A stretch of DNA of 64,000 nt from Chloranthus sessilifolius. Its lineage: Eukaryota > Streptophyta > Magnoliopsida > Chloranthales > Chloranthaceae. The stretch spans positions 77,441,301 to 77,505,300 of the forward strand of contig CM037592.1 in NCBI GenBank assembly GCA_021018995.1, in the 5' to 3' direction. Within the stretch, counting starts at the first letter, position 1; every line of letters begins with the position of its first letter. The notes beneath the pieces are model-generated. The model did not search any database and was not told the origin of the DNA. It worked only from the letters and a program-made list of their open reading frames with translations. The position numbers and the translations under genes were made by a program. This document shows positions 1-10,836 of this stretch, one piece after another.

Positions 1-690
1 CAAGGGGCAAGCACTTGCTAATCATCTAGCCGAGAATCCCTTACCTGACTACGAGCCTTTGAGAATTGAGTTCCCAGATGAAGACGTTTTGTTTATAACA
101 AAGGATGATGCAGAGGAGATAAAGATCCTGGGTAATGCACTTCGACGGAGCAACAAATGCCGGAGGTCATGGAGTAGGCGCTATTCTAATCTCGCCAAAA
201 GGATCTCATATACCAATCTCAATCAATCTCAATTTCCCTTGCACTAACAATATGGCCGAATATGAAGCCTGCGTAATAGTTTTATAGACAGCCTTGGACC
301 TGAATATAACTCATCTCAGAGTGTTTGATGACTCACAGCTGATCATTTGTCAAACCAACGGAGACTGAAAGACAAAGGATGAGAAGTTGATCCCGTACCA
401 TGAACACTTGGAAGATATGATCGCATGGTTCGAAGATGTTACCTTCTCCTATGTACCGAGAGCAAGAAACTGCTTTGCCGATGTATTAGCAACTTTGGCG
501 TCAATGGTCGAAATTCTATATGGCGTCGAGATGAAATCAATCATGATCGAGCAGAGGAACGTGCCTGCCTTCTGCCTCCAGATCAAGGGATCTGAAAAGC
601 TAGATGATGAGCCTCCATGGTTCTCAGATATTAAAAATTTCCTCAAAACTCGAGCTTTCCCTGAAGGTACATCATAGATAGATAAACAGA
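1..690 (+). pseudogene. T1 Tat-type pol: RNase H and archaeal-type RNase H remnant
   Basis: This is the 3' part of a Ty3/gypsy polyprotein of the Tat/Ogre type, entering the window already in progress. Bases 1-120 encode the end of the reverse-transcriptase-linked RNase H, with the typical QGQALANHLAE stretch and a following PDED motif. The same stretch recurs in the minus-strand T2 element near 50.15 kb. Bases 250-520 encode the second RNase H of this lineage, recognisable from MAEYEACV, DDSQLII and FADVLATLASM. RNase H removes the RNA strand during reverse transcription. The frame is broken by stops and shifts near 247, 285, 368 and 677, so no product is expected. Lineage assignment rests on the double RNase H and motif wording. 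Confidence 0.8.
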
Positions 691-714
691 CCATTCAGTG
701 TTTAGCGGCTAATT

Positions 715-1830
715 ACGTCATCTGTGGCGAGTGCCTCTATAAGCGATCATATAACAATATCCTACTCTGATGTCTAACTGAGGGCGAGGCAGCCAATGTC
801 ATGAAAGAGATTCACAAGGGAGTATGCGGGGCCCACGTCAATGGGCACATACTCACCAAGAAGATCCTACGACAAGGGTATTTTTGGACCATCATGGAAA
901 CTGACTATTGCAAACATGTGCAGAAGTGCTACAAATTCCAAGAGCACTCTAGTCTAATACATTCTCCTACCATTGATCTGCACAATATGACCACTCCTTG
1001 GCCATTTGCTACATGGGCCTCGACGTCATCGGAAAGGTCAACCCAAAAGCATCTAATAGGCATCAGTTCATCCTCTCGCCATTGAATACTTCACCAAATG
1101 AGTAGAGGCAGCATCATATACGAACATCACGGCTAATCATGTTGAGAAATTCATCAAGAATAATATTATTTGTCGATTCGGTGTACCCAAGGATATCATT
1201 ACTGACAACGACACCAACTTCATGAACAAGGGCATAAGAGCCTTCTACGAGCAGTTCAAAATAAAACATCATCGCTCACCACCATATCGGCTGTAAACCA
1301 ACGGCGTCATAGAAGTTGATAACAAGATAGTCATCCGCATCCTTGAGAAGATAGTCATCACATACCGTGATTGGAGCAAAATGTTGCACTATGGGCTTAC
1401 CGAACATCGATCTGTATCACCACAGGGGTAACACCATTTTCCCTTGTGTATGGAACCGAGGCAGTGCTACCAGTTGAGGTCATTCTCATCGAATCTAATC
1501 TATCGAAAGCTGAAAGAGAGAGGTCCCGCTCTGAGCAATTAAACCTGCTATATGAGGAAAGGCTCCTAGCCTTATGTCACACCCATGCCTATTTGAGAAG
1601 GATCGCGCGTGCTTACAACAAGCGTGTTCGCATTCGAGATTTGAAGGTGGGTGACACTGTACTAAAAAAAAAATCTTTCCTTCTCTCCATGGCGATCCAA
1701 GAGTGAAATTCAAGCCCAACTAGGAAGGACCTTAAATCATCCGAGAGGTACTCCTGGGATACGCGATCCGCCTCACCACCATGGACGAAGATCACTTTCC
1801 TGAGCCCGTCAACGCTGGATAAGGACGCTG
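715..1830 (+). pseudogene. T1 Tat-type integrase remnant
   Basis: This continues the T1 polyprotein. Integrase inserts the cDNA copy into the chromosome. The zinc-binding N-terminus is visible at 800-960 (H...H, then a C-x2-x pattern where the last Cys of CQ-type pairs reads as F). The catalytic core runs through about 990-1330: a D within the GLDVIG-type stretch near 1020, TDND near 1200, and an E in the EVDNK stretch near 1315 following a stop codon. The C-terminal part reaches the KVGD motif near 1645 and a domain end near 1800. At least five stops or frameshifts interrupt it. The strand matches the RNase H piece upstream, so both belong to one decayed element. Confidence 0.78.
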
Positions 1831-2424
1831 ATTCTACTCCTAGTCTCTACGACAAGGTAAGTATTAATAAGATGGATACGTGACTGCTTAAAGGACCCCA
1901 TAAAAGAGGCCATTTCAAAGCCAAGTAGCCAAAAAAGTGTCCCTGAACACTTATACCCTTCCAACACTCGTTGGGCCATTGGCCTTTCTTTCGTTTAAAC
2001 CCCTCCCAAGAAAAGAAGACGGAAAAAGTGTATATACCAAACAAAAAAAGTTACCATCAAAATCCAAAAAAAATTGGAAAAGTAAAATCCCAAAAAAAGA
2101 TTATCTGAAAAGAAAAAGAATGAAAAAATAGAAAGGAAAAAATGTTCTCCAAGGAAGAAGTGTATTATGGCAACTGGAACCCTATCGAGGAAACCTTCTT
2201 AACTCAAGAATGCCTTCAAAATTCCTAACCTATCCCATGGCCAAGGTACATCCTGAGAAAAAACCTTTTTAAGTTCTACGAGCAGTCACATTATCCATTG
2301 AGTCAGCACAAGCCAAGCTGAGAGACAAAATAACTCCATCCAGCCGGCTATGACGGAGTCGATGTCTATGTCGTGGCCTTTGAGAAAATAAAAAAGAAAA
2401 GAAAAAGAATACAATCTCAAAGTA

Positions 2425-2630
2425 AAATGGACGTGGTGAATACTCGCAAGGGCACTACGGGTCAAAAGAATGAGCTTGTGCAGACTAGGTGAAAACTGGA
2501 AAAGGCACTTGCGGTAAAAATGCATAACCATGTACGTAGTGAAAACCTGAAAGGGCGCTACGGGTAACAAAGAGGGCGACTACGGGCACGGAGAAAACCC
2601 TTCTTGGGCACTATGAGTAAAAGGGAAAAG
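2425..2630 (+). repeat. Short degenerate repeats around GGGCACTACGGGT
   Basis: Five imperfect copies of a word like AAGGGCACTACGGGTAA occur at irregular 30-50 bp spacing. Similar GGGCACT..GGG words follow integrase in plant Tat-type retrotransposons, which supports the T1 assignment. No function can be read from it. Confidence 0.55.
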
Positions 2631-2944
2631 GAGAAAGAAGAAAATCTTTGGTTACTCTCTTGATTACTCTTGATTCATCTAGTCGCCAACTAGGCCGCTC
2701 ATGTTAGCTCAAATCAGGTCCTGACCAGGAATATTTTCATAAACCGCACCGTCAAACATACAACCCAAGGTAAGGATAAAAGGTCGATTCAATCCGAAGG
2801 GATGGACGTTCTAAAATAAAAGATTCCTGACCCTCACTCAGACCCGACCACATGATTGGGTTCGACTATGCTCAAAAGAGGACCCTTCACCTCATCCCGT
2901 GGTTAAGGCATAAAAAAAAAAGAGAGACAAGACCCCACTTATAA

Positions 2945-3185
2945 AAGATAATGAAATTTTCTTTCCCATTTTCATGCTGTCACTATGTACCCATCTCAAA
3001 AGGATGACCAGTGTGACACCCGGCTCCTCCCTTTATAAAGCAATAAAAATAAATCATCAAAAAGAAGAAGAAAACAAAGATAATACTTGTGTAAGATAAT
3101 AAATTTTCCTTTTCCATTTATATGCCTGTACTGTGCTTACACTACATCTCAAAAAGATACTCAGTGTGATGCGTTGCTTTTACAA
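2945..3185 (+). repeat. Diverged tandem duplication, about 160-bp unit
   Basis: Two neighbouring blocks (about 2946-3045 and 3097-3190) share the order: GATAATGAAATTTTC-like, CATGCTGTCACTATG-like, ACATCTCAAAA, CAGTGTGA, followed by an A-rich spacer. The copies differ by substitutions and small indels, so the duplication is old. Confidence 0.6.
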
Positions 3186-3299
3186 AATTGAAAAAAATAA
3201 AATAATAAAAACATTTAGAAAATATATATACTAAAAGATATCTAACAGGGGTTCTTATGCCCCTTCCTATGGTGTTTTGATTTATGCAAAAAGTATGTG

Positions 3300-4414
3300 C
3301 AGGCTCAGGTCAACGAACCCAACTTGCGCTCCAAGACACGAATCTTTGTGTTTAAAGCATCCTCTTGAATATTCCGATCTGTCATCCAGCAGCCATGAAG
3401 GCCCTTATTTCGCTTCTGGGAAGCATCAGTAGCACCAAGAACATCACTCAGGGCTCCTCCCAAACGAACCTCACACTCGGCCGCACCGGCTCTTGCTTCT
3501 GCAACATTAGCCCTAACCTGTTCTTTATCCAAACGCTCGTGCAAGACCCCTTCTCATCTATCAGCAACTCAATATGGGTCCGAAGTGCTGACTCCTTCCT
3601 CGGCCAAGGCCCCTCTACACTGCTACTCTCCGCCTGATCCAAGTAACAGACAGAAGGCATATCAGATAGTAATTAAGCCTGTACCCTAGAGAAGTCAACA
3701 GAGAATCCCCTTGCTCCAAACTGTACATATGCGTCGACTGACGCGTTTATCAAAGAGCGGTTATCCTATCCAAGTCCCCTAGAGGACCCCCGAGAAAAAA
3801 TTAGTCCACACAAGGGAGGTCTCTCTGAACAAGGCACCTGCTGAATATTACCAAACTGTCGTAGCACCCGAGTGGGGAAGTAATAGGTACAATTGGTTAG
3901 GCCGAGAAGGGTGATACCCTCGTGCTCTCTAGATCGAACTATCGGGAAGGTCCTATCAAGCCATGGGAGCCTCCATACCAGCTCAGCCTCAGTTAGCCAA
4001 AGATTCAGCTCGCATATATTCCCTTGTGGTAACTTATGGCATCAACCAAAAAAGTAGCGAGCCACCTCCCCTCGAACAACATAAAAGCGGGGCACGGACC
4101 CCAAAATGGCAAGATGCTCCCTAAGCCAAACCTGGAGTAGAACAGGGCATCCTTGAAGGCACTCCACCTTGCCCAAGGCAAAGGCGTCAGGACAGCAGTA
4201 AAGCTCCGCCAGTACCAAATGCATCACGGAGCGACCCCTTCAAGCTCTGCTAGTATGTCACAGAGGACAAGAGAGAAGCTCTCCCCCAGTGTAAAAAAGG
4301 ACCTTTGAGAGAAGGCAAAGAGTAAAAACTTTCAGTTTATGGATATTCTTAACCGAGAATTTTCACAAACTTTCATCACCAAAAAGTTCTCTCAGGAATT
4401 TCATCGAACGCCTG
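3300..4414 (-). pseudogene. DUF7745-like antisense gene of T1, C-terminal half
   Basis: Read on the minus strand, this is the distal part of a gene lying antisense to T1 pol. Near 4150-4227 it encodes a stretch with LAELYCC, then LQGCPVLLQVWLREHL, matching my memory of the DUF7745 / plant-mobile-domain-related family. Near 3850 it encodes FPTRVLRQFGNIQQVP, the family-typical R-x-x-RQFG-x-x-Q-x-(I/V)P motif. Bases 3300-3620 encode a heptad-rich Ala/Glu/Arg tail (likely coiled coil), split by one frameshift near 3550. Stops near 4044 and 3770 break the frame. The N-terminal half continues at 14499-14908, on the far side of the Athila-like insertion. The molecular function of DUF7745 is unknown. 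Confidence 0.68.
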
Positions 4415-4419
4415 GTGGG
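4415..4419. other. Target site duplication GTGGG, left copy
   Basis: The 5 bp immediately left of the Athila-like LTR (GTGGG) are repeated exactly at 14499-14503 right of the other LTR, as expected for a gypsy integrase product. Confidence 0.92.
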
Positions 4420-5914
4420 TGATCATTCACATAATATACCATTTTATCACCCTTAACTTAGTGATGCTAGAACTTAGTTTTTTACTAATAAGTTATTGAT
4501 GTGAAGATATTAAAGGAAAACAACAAAAGAGAGCCAAAATATTAATATTCGTCAAAATGAACTCATAAAGCAATAAAAAGATGATTAAACCAAAAGACGA
4601 TTAAATCAAAAGATGAATCATTGCCTACTACAAAGATGAAAAATCGTGCTTAACAATTTTGCAGAACGATGCAATATAAAGTAGAAATCATAATATACGA
4701 TTCTACAAGCAAAAGCCGTTCAAAAGAGTGCGATACAAGAAAAGCGATGAATCATAATAAAGAATCGTAATGAAGAATCGTTCAATAGGAAGCTATATAA
4801 GAAAGAATAGAAAATCATGATTTATAATTTTCTAGAGGAAGTTTTAATAGAAGAATAGAAAATTGTGATTTACGATTTTCCAGAGAAGACACCTTCCAAA
4901 GTTGCTGATCACATGAGAATGAATACCGCCATTCATAAAATTAGAAGAACTCTTAAACAAAAAGTCCAGTGAATCACATATCTGAGAGATTGACGAAAGA
5001 GATTCTTAAAGGACTGTTGCTAAAATAAAGGAAAAAATCTAGTAGTAGAATAACTATAGAAAGCAAGGAAAGATAAGATTAGAAGTAGAATTATACTAGG
5101 ATAGTTTTGCTTTAGTAATATCTTTTATTAGAATTAGAAATTTTAAAAATCGACCCTTATGATCTATAAATAAGAGGCTCGACACATAGGAATAACCATC
5201 GAAAAATTTCACAGCATCAATTGATAACTGAGGTCTGTGTTTTCTTCCGATCAAAGTAGTTTAAGATTTACAAAGTAACATCGTCAACAGTTCTTCTAGG
5301 TCTTGCCTGACAACCAAGGCTGAGGAAGCTGAAAGATCAACCCTTTGGATGGTTCAACTTTTACTTTCTAGTTTAGATTTATTTTTGCTTTCTAGTTTAG
5401 ATTTATTTTATTGCAATTTACTGCTTTGTAAATATCTTCAAATTTTAATTTGAATTGATGACTCAGGCTGAAGTTTGCAAATTAGTGTAATGGTTTTCTT
5501 TTCCATCTTCAAGTTTTTATAAATTGATTGACGCCCAAGTTTTAGGAGTTGATTAGATTAAATCTGTGTTGATAAGATTTTAGTGTTAATTGACGACCAA
5601 TGCTAGGAAACTTGATATATGGTGTAACGGTACTGTTTAATTTCATAAATATCCGATAGCTGAAGATTGTGATTGCCGACCATAACTTGAAGAAGGAAGA
5701 TTTAGGATTTATTTTCTGCAATTTAGATTAAGAAACCATTCTTTTATTTATATTTTTCCAGTAGTTTAGGAACTTAAGAGATAAATATAACTTTTCAGAA
5801 AATTAATATAGATAACCTGTCTTTGTGGGAACGATCCTATACTAGCTCTACAATTTCCATTATGCGCTTGCAATAGGTTAAGACTTTATTAGACACATTA
5901 TTAGAGTTGATCAA
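4420..5914 (+). repeat. 5' LTR of Athila-like element
   Basis: It starts TGATCATTCACATAATATAC and ends TTATTAGAGTTGATCA, and is matched by 13032-14498. Between 4620 and 4890 it holds at least five AATCGT/ACGATT words, including a mirrored pair at 4860-4882. From 5300 to 5690 it holds five variants of a TGACGACCAAGGCT-like unit. No TATA box was assigned with confidence. Confidence 0.92.
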
Positions 5915-5920
5915 GTTTTT

Positions 5921-5938
5921 GGCACTGTTGCTGGGGAT
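5921..5938 (+). other. Primer binding site, tRNA-Asp type
   Basis: TGGCACTGTTGCTGGGGA starts seven bases after the LTR end. It differs at three positions from the tRNA-Asp-type PBS common in Athila elements (TGGCGCCGTTGCCGGGGA), all consistent with C-to-T or G-to-A decay. Confidence 0.8.
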
Positions 5939-6280
5939 ATCATTATATATATATATAAATTTAAGAAAATAAGTATTTATCTTTCTATTTTTAATTTTCT
6001 TTTATCACTTCTTAAATCTCTTGCAGGTTTATTCGGAGTGATGAATCAGAGTTTCAACTTTCCCTGATCAGAGAAGCTCGAGGCTTAGATTTATTCTCTC
6101 TCCCTGCCTTCTAGAATAAAAATAAAATAAAGTTAAAAATACAAAAATATAATTTTTCTTTTTGTATACATCACACCCCGATCTCGAAGCCTAGATTTCT
6201 TCGAGTGTGATCCAGAAATTAAAAGGACTCTCTTGCGTAATTTAGTATCACACCGTATACCCACAAGAGAATCCTTAATT

Positions 6281-7633
6281 ATGGCTGACGAATTGTCAAT
6301 CCAAGCACATTTCAGCCCAATAGCATTGACCGAGCCCTCTTGCATAGTATACCAGAGGTCCCTGTGGGTCAAAATTATGAAATTAAGTTCAATACACTTC
6401 AATCTATACTGACCTTTCATGGGCTTGATCGAGAAGATACCTACCTGCATCTGAGGGACTTCATAGAGCTTTGCACAATACTGCAATTTTCGACAGCCAA
6501 TAAAGAGGCCATAAAACTACATTTGTTCCCATTCTCTCTCAAAGATAGAGCGAAGGCATGGTTAATTTCATTACCTGCGAGAAGTATTACAACATGGGAG
6601 GAACTGCAGTCCAATTTTTTGGGCGAGTACTTCCCAATTGGTAAAACTAATCAAATTTGCCAAGCAATTCAAGACTTCAAGCAAAATCCAGAGGAACTAT
6701 TTGATGAGAGCTGGGAACGGATGAAGGATCTGTTACGGAAGTGTCCTCATCACGAGGTACCAAATTGGTTGATAGCGCAAAGCTTCTACCAAGGGTTGAC
6801 TGAGACTAACTAGTCTATAGTCGATGCCGTAACTGGAGGAGCCTTTATTTCTCAGAACAGCCAGCAGTCTTGGAACTTATTTGAAAAAGAAATTGGCCAA
6901 TAACTCAAAGCATAAATAAGCTCTGCTTAGATCTGATCCAGATGTCACTTGCCACACTCCACTCGCGAGGGGTAGACTTTACGATATCGGCAAAGAATAA
7001 GTAAAGAAAGAGAATGACATGAGTGTGAAAGTTTTGGCTCTTGACCAACAAATCACAACATTAATGGCTGCCAAACCTAGCACCCCGAATAGATCCTTGG
7101 CAAGCTACTCTAATTGCCAGACTAAGACATATACTGAAAACCCATCTACGCCATCCCACCAAGAGGTGGTGGAAAGCAAGCAAATAATGGCTTTTGAGAG
7201 GGGAGATTATGGAAACACATATAATCTAACATGGAGGAACCACCTTGGATTTACCTATGGTTCCATAGGCAGATCACAACTAGCACCATCAGTTGTGTAA
7301 CCTCGATTTCCTCAGACTCAAGCTTTCCACCAAAGGCCTCAAATGTCGGCTGCACAGCCCCAATTTGAACCACAGAGCAATGCACCTGATGCCACAGTTC
7401 TTCAAATCCTCTGGGATTTACAATAACAGTCGCATCAGCACTCAAAGGATTTACATGAGCTTGCTCAATTCTCTCAAGTGCTCAATTCACATACCCAGTA
7501 TATTATGAAGCTGGAAAGCCAGATAGGCCAGCTAGCTTCCCAAGTGGCGAGAAGAGAGAGTGGCCAGTTGCCTACACAGTCAATCAACAATCCTAGAGGA
7601 CAAGTGTTCTTGGGGGAGGCATTAGCCCCCTAA
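6281..7633 (+). pseudogene. Athila-type gag (capsid) pseudogene
   Basis: Gag packages the element RNA into virus-like particles. The likely start is the ATG at 6281; one frameshift before 6340 moves the reading to the main capsid frame. That frame (6340-6813) shows the conserved block YLHLRDFIELC, then LHLFPFSLKDRAKAWL, ITTWEELQSNFLGEYFP and LLRKCPHHEVPNWL, the classic Athila/gypsy gag signature. A stop at 6811, further shifts near 6900 and 7300, and a terminal block at 7440-7633 with the QIGQLASQ-type motif and PRGQ follow. No CCHC zinc knuckle is seen. It is decayed and non-functional. Unlike autonomous Athila elements, no pol follows. Confidence 0.88.
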
Positions 7634-8294
7634 AAACAAATATAGACACCTCATGGATCGTCGAGGCATCGACTCATCCGTAGTACCAATTATAAATTAT
7701 GTAAATTATATCTTTTTCTTTTAAGTTTAGGTATTATACTATGACCCAAATCGTGAAAGACGATGAATCTTAATATCATACCTACTGTACATTATAGTGA
7801 ACAATCGTATGGATTTACGATTGATCATTTAGTCTTGTCTATCAGTGTAAGCGTAGTGATTGCAATTCACTGATACGAGGGTTCATTATCGTTTAATTCC
7901 TAAAAGCTAGAATCAACCGACGATTCTAGGTCAAAATCCAAGTGACGACCGTTTCAGCAAATCATCACTGAGATGTGACCTACATGTTCGAGAGAGGATA
8001 CGTCGGCCCCATTATCTAACCCTCCATTTTTGCTATTAGTTTCCCTCTGTTTTCCAAAAACTCATTGACTAGGACTCAACCATTTTTATTTCCTAAACTT
8101 TCCTTGTATCTCCTGTTTGCTTTTCTAGTCAAGTTCTAAGTAAAATCCTAAAACTAGGGTTCATTGATTCAAGATCAAGGTAACAATCTCTATCTTTAAT
8201 GGAGGAGTCTCTGCAATTAATTTCAAATTTATACACGCAAGTTACGATTTATTAAATAATATTCTCTACACCTTGCAGAAAAAGAAATTGCAGC
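7634..8294 (+). promoter_or_regulatory. Spacer with AATCGT/ACGATT words upstream of the extra ORF
   Basis: No ORF of note. Bases 7745-7930 contain four exact AATCGT or ACGATT words, two facing each other across AATCGTATGGATTTACGATT, and further near-matches. These are the words that cluster in this element's LTRs. They lie about 370-550 bp upstream of the ATG at 8295. A promoter role is inferred from position only; no convincing TATA box was found. Confidence 0.4.
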
Positions 8295-10836
8295 ATGTCG
8301 GGAGAAACGGGCAAGCGACAGAGGGAGGAAGAAAGAGACGGAGGTAACAGTTCCGACAACTCTCCACTTATTAACCGCATCGCACGGGCTGCTGCCCTCA
8401 AGGCTAAATCAAAAGCAGCAGACCCACCCATAAAGAAAGCAAAACCCTCAGGGGATGATAAAGGTAAAAAACCAGCGACCTCCGACATTACAGCAGAACG
8501 ACTCTCAAAATCAATGAAATATCATGTTGTGGGGGCTGAAATCATAGTGGATGTTGCCTTATGGGAAGAATGTGAAATAAGTAGAGGGGCAATCCAATAC
8601 TTTAAGGCTGCTGGGTTGTAGTACTTCCTAGAACCCGGAGTCACACAAGTCTACCCAAGATTGGTACGACTATTTTAGAAAATATGGTTAATAGTAGCAA
8701 GGGTCCAAGCTCAATTTTGTCCACAACCATTGACGGATTCCCGATTGAAATAACAAAAGCAATGGTTGCTGGGGTGATGAATACACCCTTAGAAAGACCT
8801 GAAGTGACCCCTGACAATCCGAGATCAACTATTTTAAGAGAGCAACCACAGTCTCCCAGACTTTGTTCAGATGGTGACAGAGCTACTGGGAACACCCCCC
8901 AAAGACAGATTATTTTTCTTGAGAAAAGATGTAGAATCACGGAGTCTACAAATGCACTTTTTAGATGTCTTAATTCACAATACCATCCATCTAACAGGTC
9001 ATGGGACACAACGGAGAGCACTCTTCGTCAGAGCCTTATATCTTATGGCTATCTGCTACTGGTTCAGTGTCCCAGCCTACTTGTTAGAAGTAGTCAACAC
9101 CATGAGGGAAAAGTTTAACCAAGAAAAATATCAAACAAAAAGATTATGCCTACCTTTTGGAGGGTTAATTACAAACTTATTAAGAAATGTGGGATACAAC
9201 ATTGATCCCAAAGAAAAGGCTCTTCCTAGAATAGAGGATAGCCTCACCACCAAGACCTATAGGAGAACTCTAAGTTCTGTGAACAAACAAAAAATTGCTA
9301 TTTCAGCAAGCACAGAGAGTGTCCCTTCTAGGCCCAAGGGCTGAGAAGAAACTGCCATAGAGTAGCCAATAGAAATCATAGCCCCAAAAGTAGTTACGGA
9401 AGAGGGAGTGAGTACTTCTACTCAACCTCATGAGGGAGCAGAGATTGGCTCTCCAGTACCAGAGAGAATAACCGAGTTAGAACTCCCAGTTGCAGACCAA
9501 ACTAGTTTGTATGACCCTGCTTGGACTCACTAGTAGGGCCTGCTATGCCCCCTTCCACTGAGGCAGACACACTGCCAACTATTACTAAAGTGGACCCTGT
9601 GAGCCCAAATATTGAAATAACATAACAAATTCCTTCATCAATGGACCAATAGATTATTGGAATGGCTATTTCTAGCCATATCCTTGCGCTAATAGAGCCT
9701 GTTGCTCAACCTACAATTTTAGCCACTACAAAACAAACTCTCATCGTTCAAGCAGTTGAAGCAAGACCAAACTCTGAGTTACTAAGAGGGGGTTTCACAG
9801 AATTATTAAATGGAGAAGAAGTTCCCCCTATTGATCCTCCAGTCACTACCACATCAATCCTCGAGCTAGAAAGGAGATTGAAGGCAGTGGAGCAATGGCA
9901 ACTTACACATGAACCAAATATATTACCATTCCAAGATGTAGTAAGCAAATTGATGGAAATAGAACAATGGCTAAATACATATGCCCCAAACTTGGCACCA
10001 CTACCAAGTGTGGTAAAGTAATGGATGAAGGGATTTCACAGACTGAAGAAGAGAGTCTTGGATACTACTCTGACGTCTCAAGAATGCTCATAGATAATAG
10101 AAAGCTTGAAGCAGAAGGCTGCAAAAGAATAAGTTGCACAATGGAAAGTAGAGACAGAAAAGAGAATCCAAGAAGCCACCTCAACTCTTCAAGCACAGAT
10201 CACCTAGCTGCAAGAAGAGAATAAAATAATGAGAGAAAATCAGCAAGCATAAGAAGAAGAGAAGAAGGTGTATGAAGATAAAATCGCAGCTATGATTGAA
10301 CAGTTTGAAAGTTTAATGGTAATGCCAGATGATGCAGAAATTATAAAGGAAAAAGCTTTTAAAGTTTACCAGTAAAAGCTCCATCAACAACTGAGTGAGA
10401 AGGATCATCTACTGACTATAGCTGAAGGAAAAATTTTGTAACTATAAGAAGATAAAGATTCCCTAAGTTCAATCAATGCTGAAAAGAAGCAGATCACTGA
10501 TTCTCTAACAAAGAATAGCTTGGTCGCAGTAACAAGTGAATAAAATAAAGTAGAAAATTGAGAATGGAGTTACGACTAAAAGCTGTTGCGATAAAGAAGT
10601 TGACTACGGATCTAAAAAATAAAGAAGAGGTTGATAAGGAGCATCAGTGTCTGAAAGAAAGCCCCTGTAGAATGGTTGATGAGAAGGAAAACACGGATGA
10701 GGCTGAGCCCGTAACACATGGAGAATCACCTTCAGAAGAAGAACAAGATGATTATTCTATAGCTAAGGTGTCTGACTTGAAAGAAGATCCTACTATTTCC
10801 ATAATTGTATCATTCCCTTCATCACCAAGTGAGTAA
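8295..10836 (+). pseudogene. Extra ORF: putative plant transposon protein family with coiled-coil tail
   Basis: The ATG at 8295 opens a lysine-rich, likely nuclear, basic N-terminus (KRQREEERD, then KKAKPSGDDKGKKP). After shifts near 8621-8684 and 8850 comes the body of the domain I recognise as the Pfam putative plant transposon protein family: VYPRLVRLF, a DGFPIEITKAMVAGVM block, LDVLIHNTIHLTGHGTQRRA, WFSVPAYLLE, and LPFGGLITNLLRNVG. From 9360 on, a Ser/Thr/Pro/Glu-rich linker and then a long Glu/Lys/Gln-rich tail (9860-10836) suggest coiled coil. At least eight stops or shifts are present. The same family occurs at 27425-28755 in the Tekay element, sharing WF-x2-P-x3-LE. Function is unknown. 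It lies where pol or an env-like ORF would be. Confidence 0.7.

Larger units (their letters stand above)
1831..3299 (+). other. T1 post-integrase untranslated region
   Basis: No coding signal is visible here. The stretch is purine-rich and A-rich, as is common downstream of integrase in Tat-type elements. It includes the short GGGCACTACGGGT word family (2425-2630) and a diverged 160-bp tandem duplication (2945-3185). ORFs on either strand in this interval are short and without recognisable motifs. Confidence 0.6.
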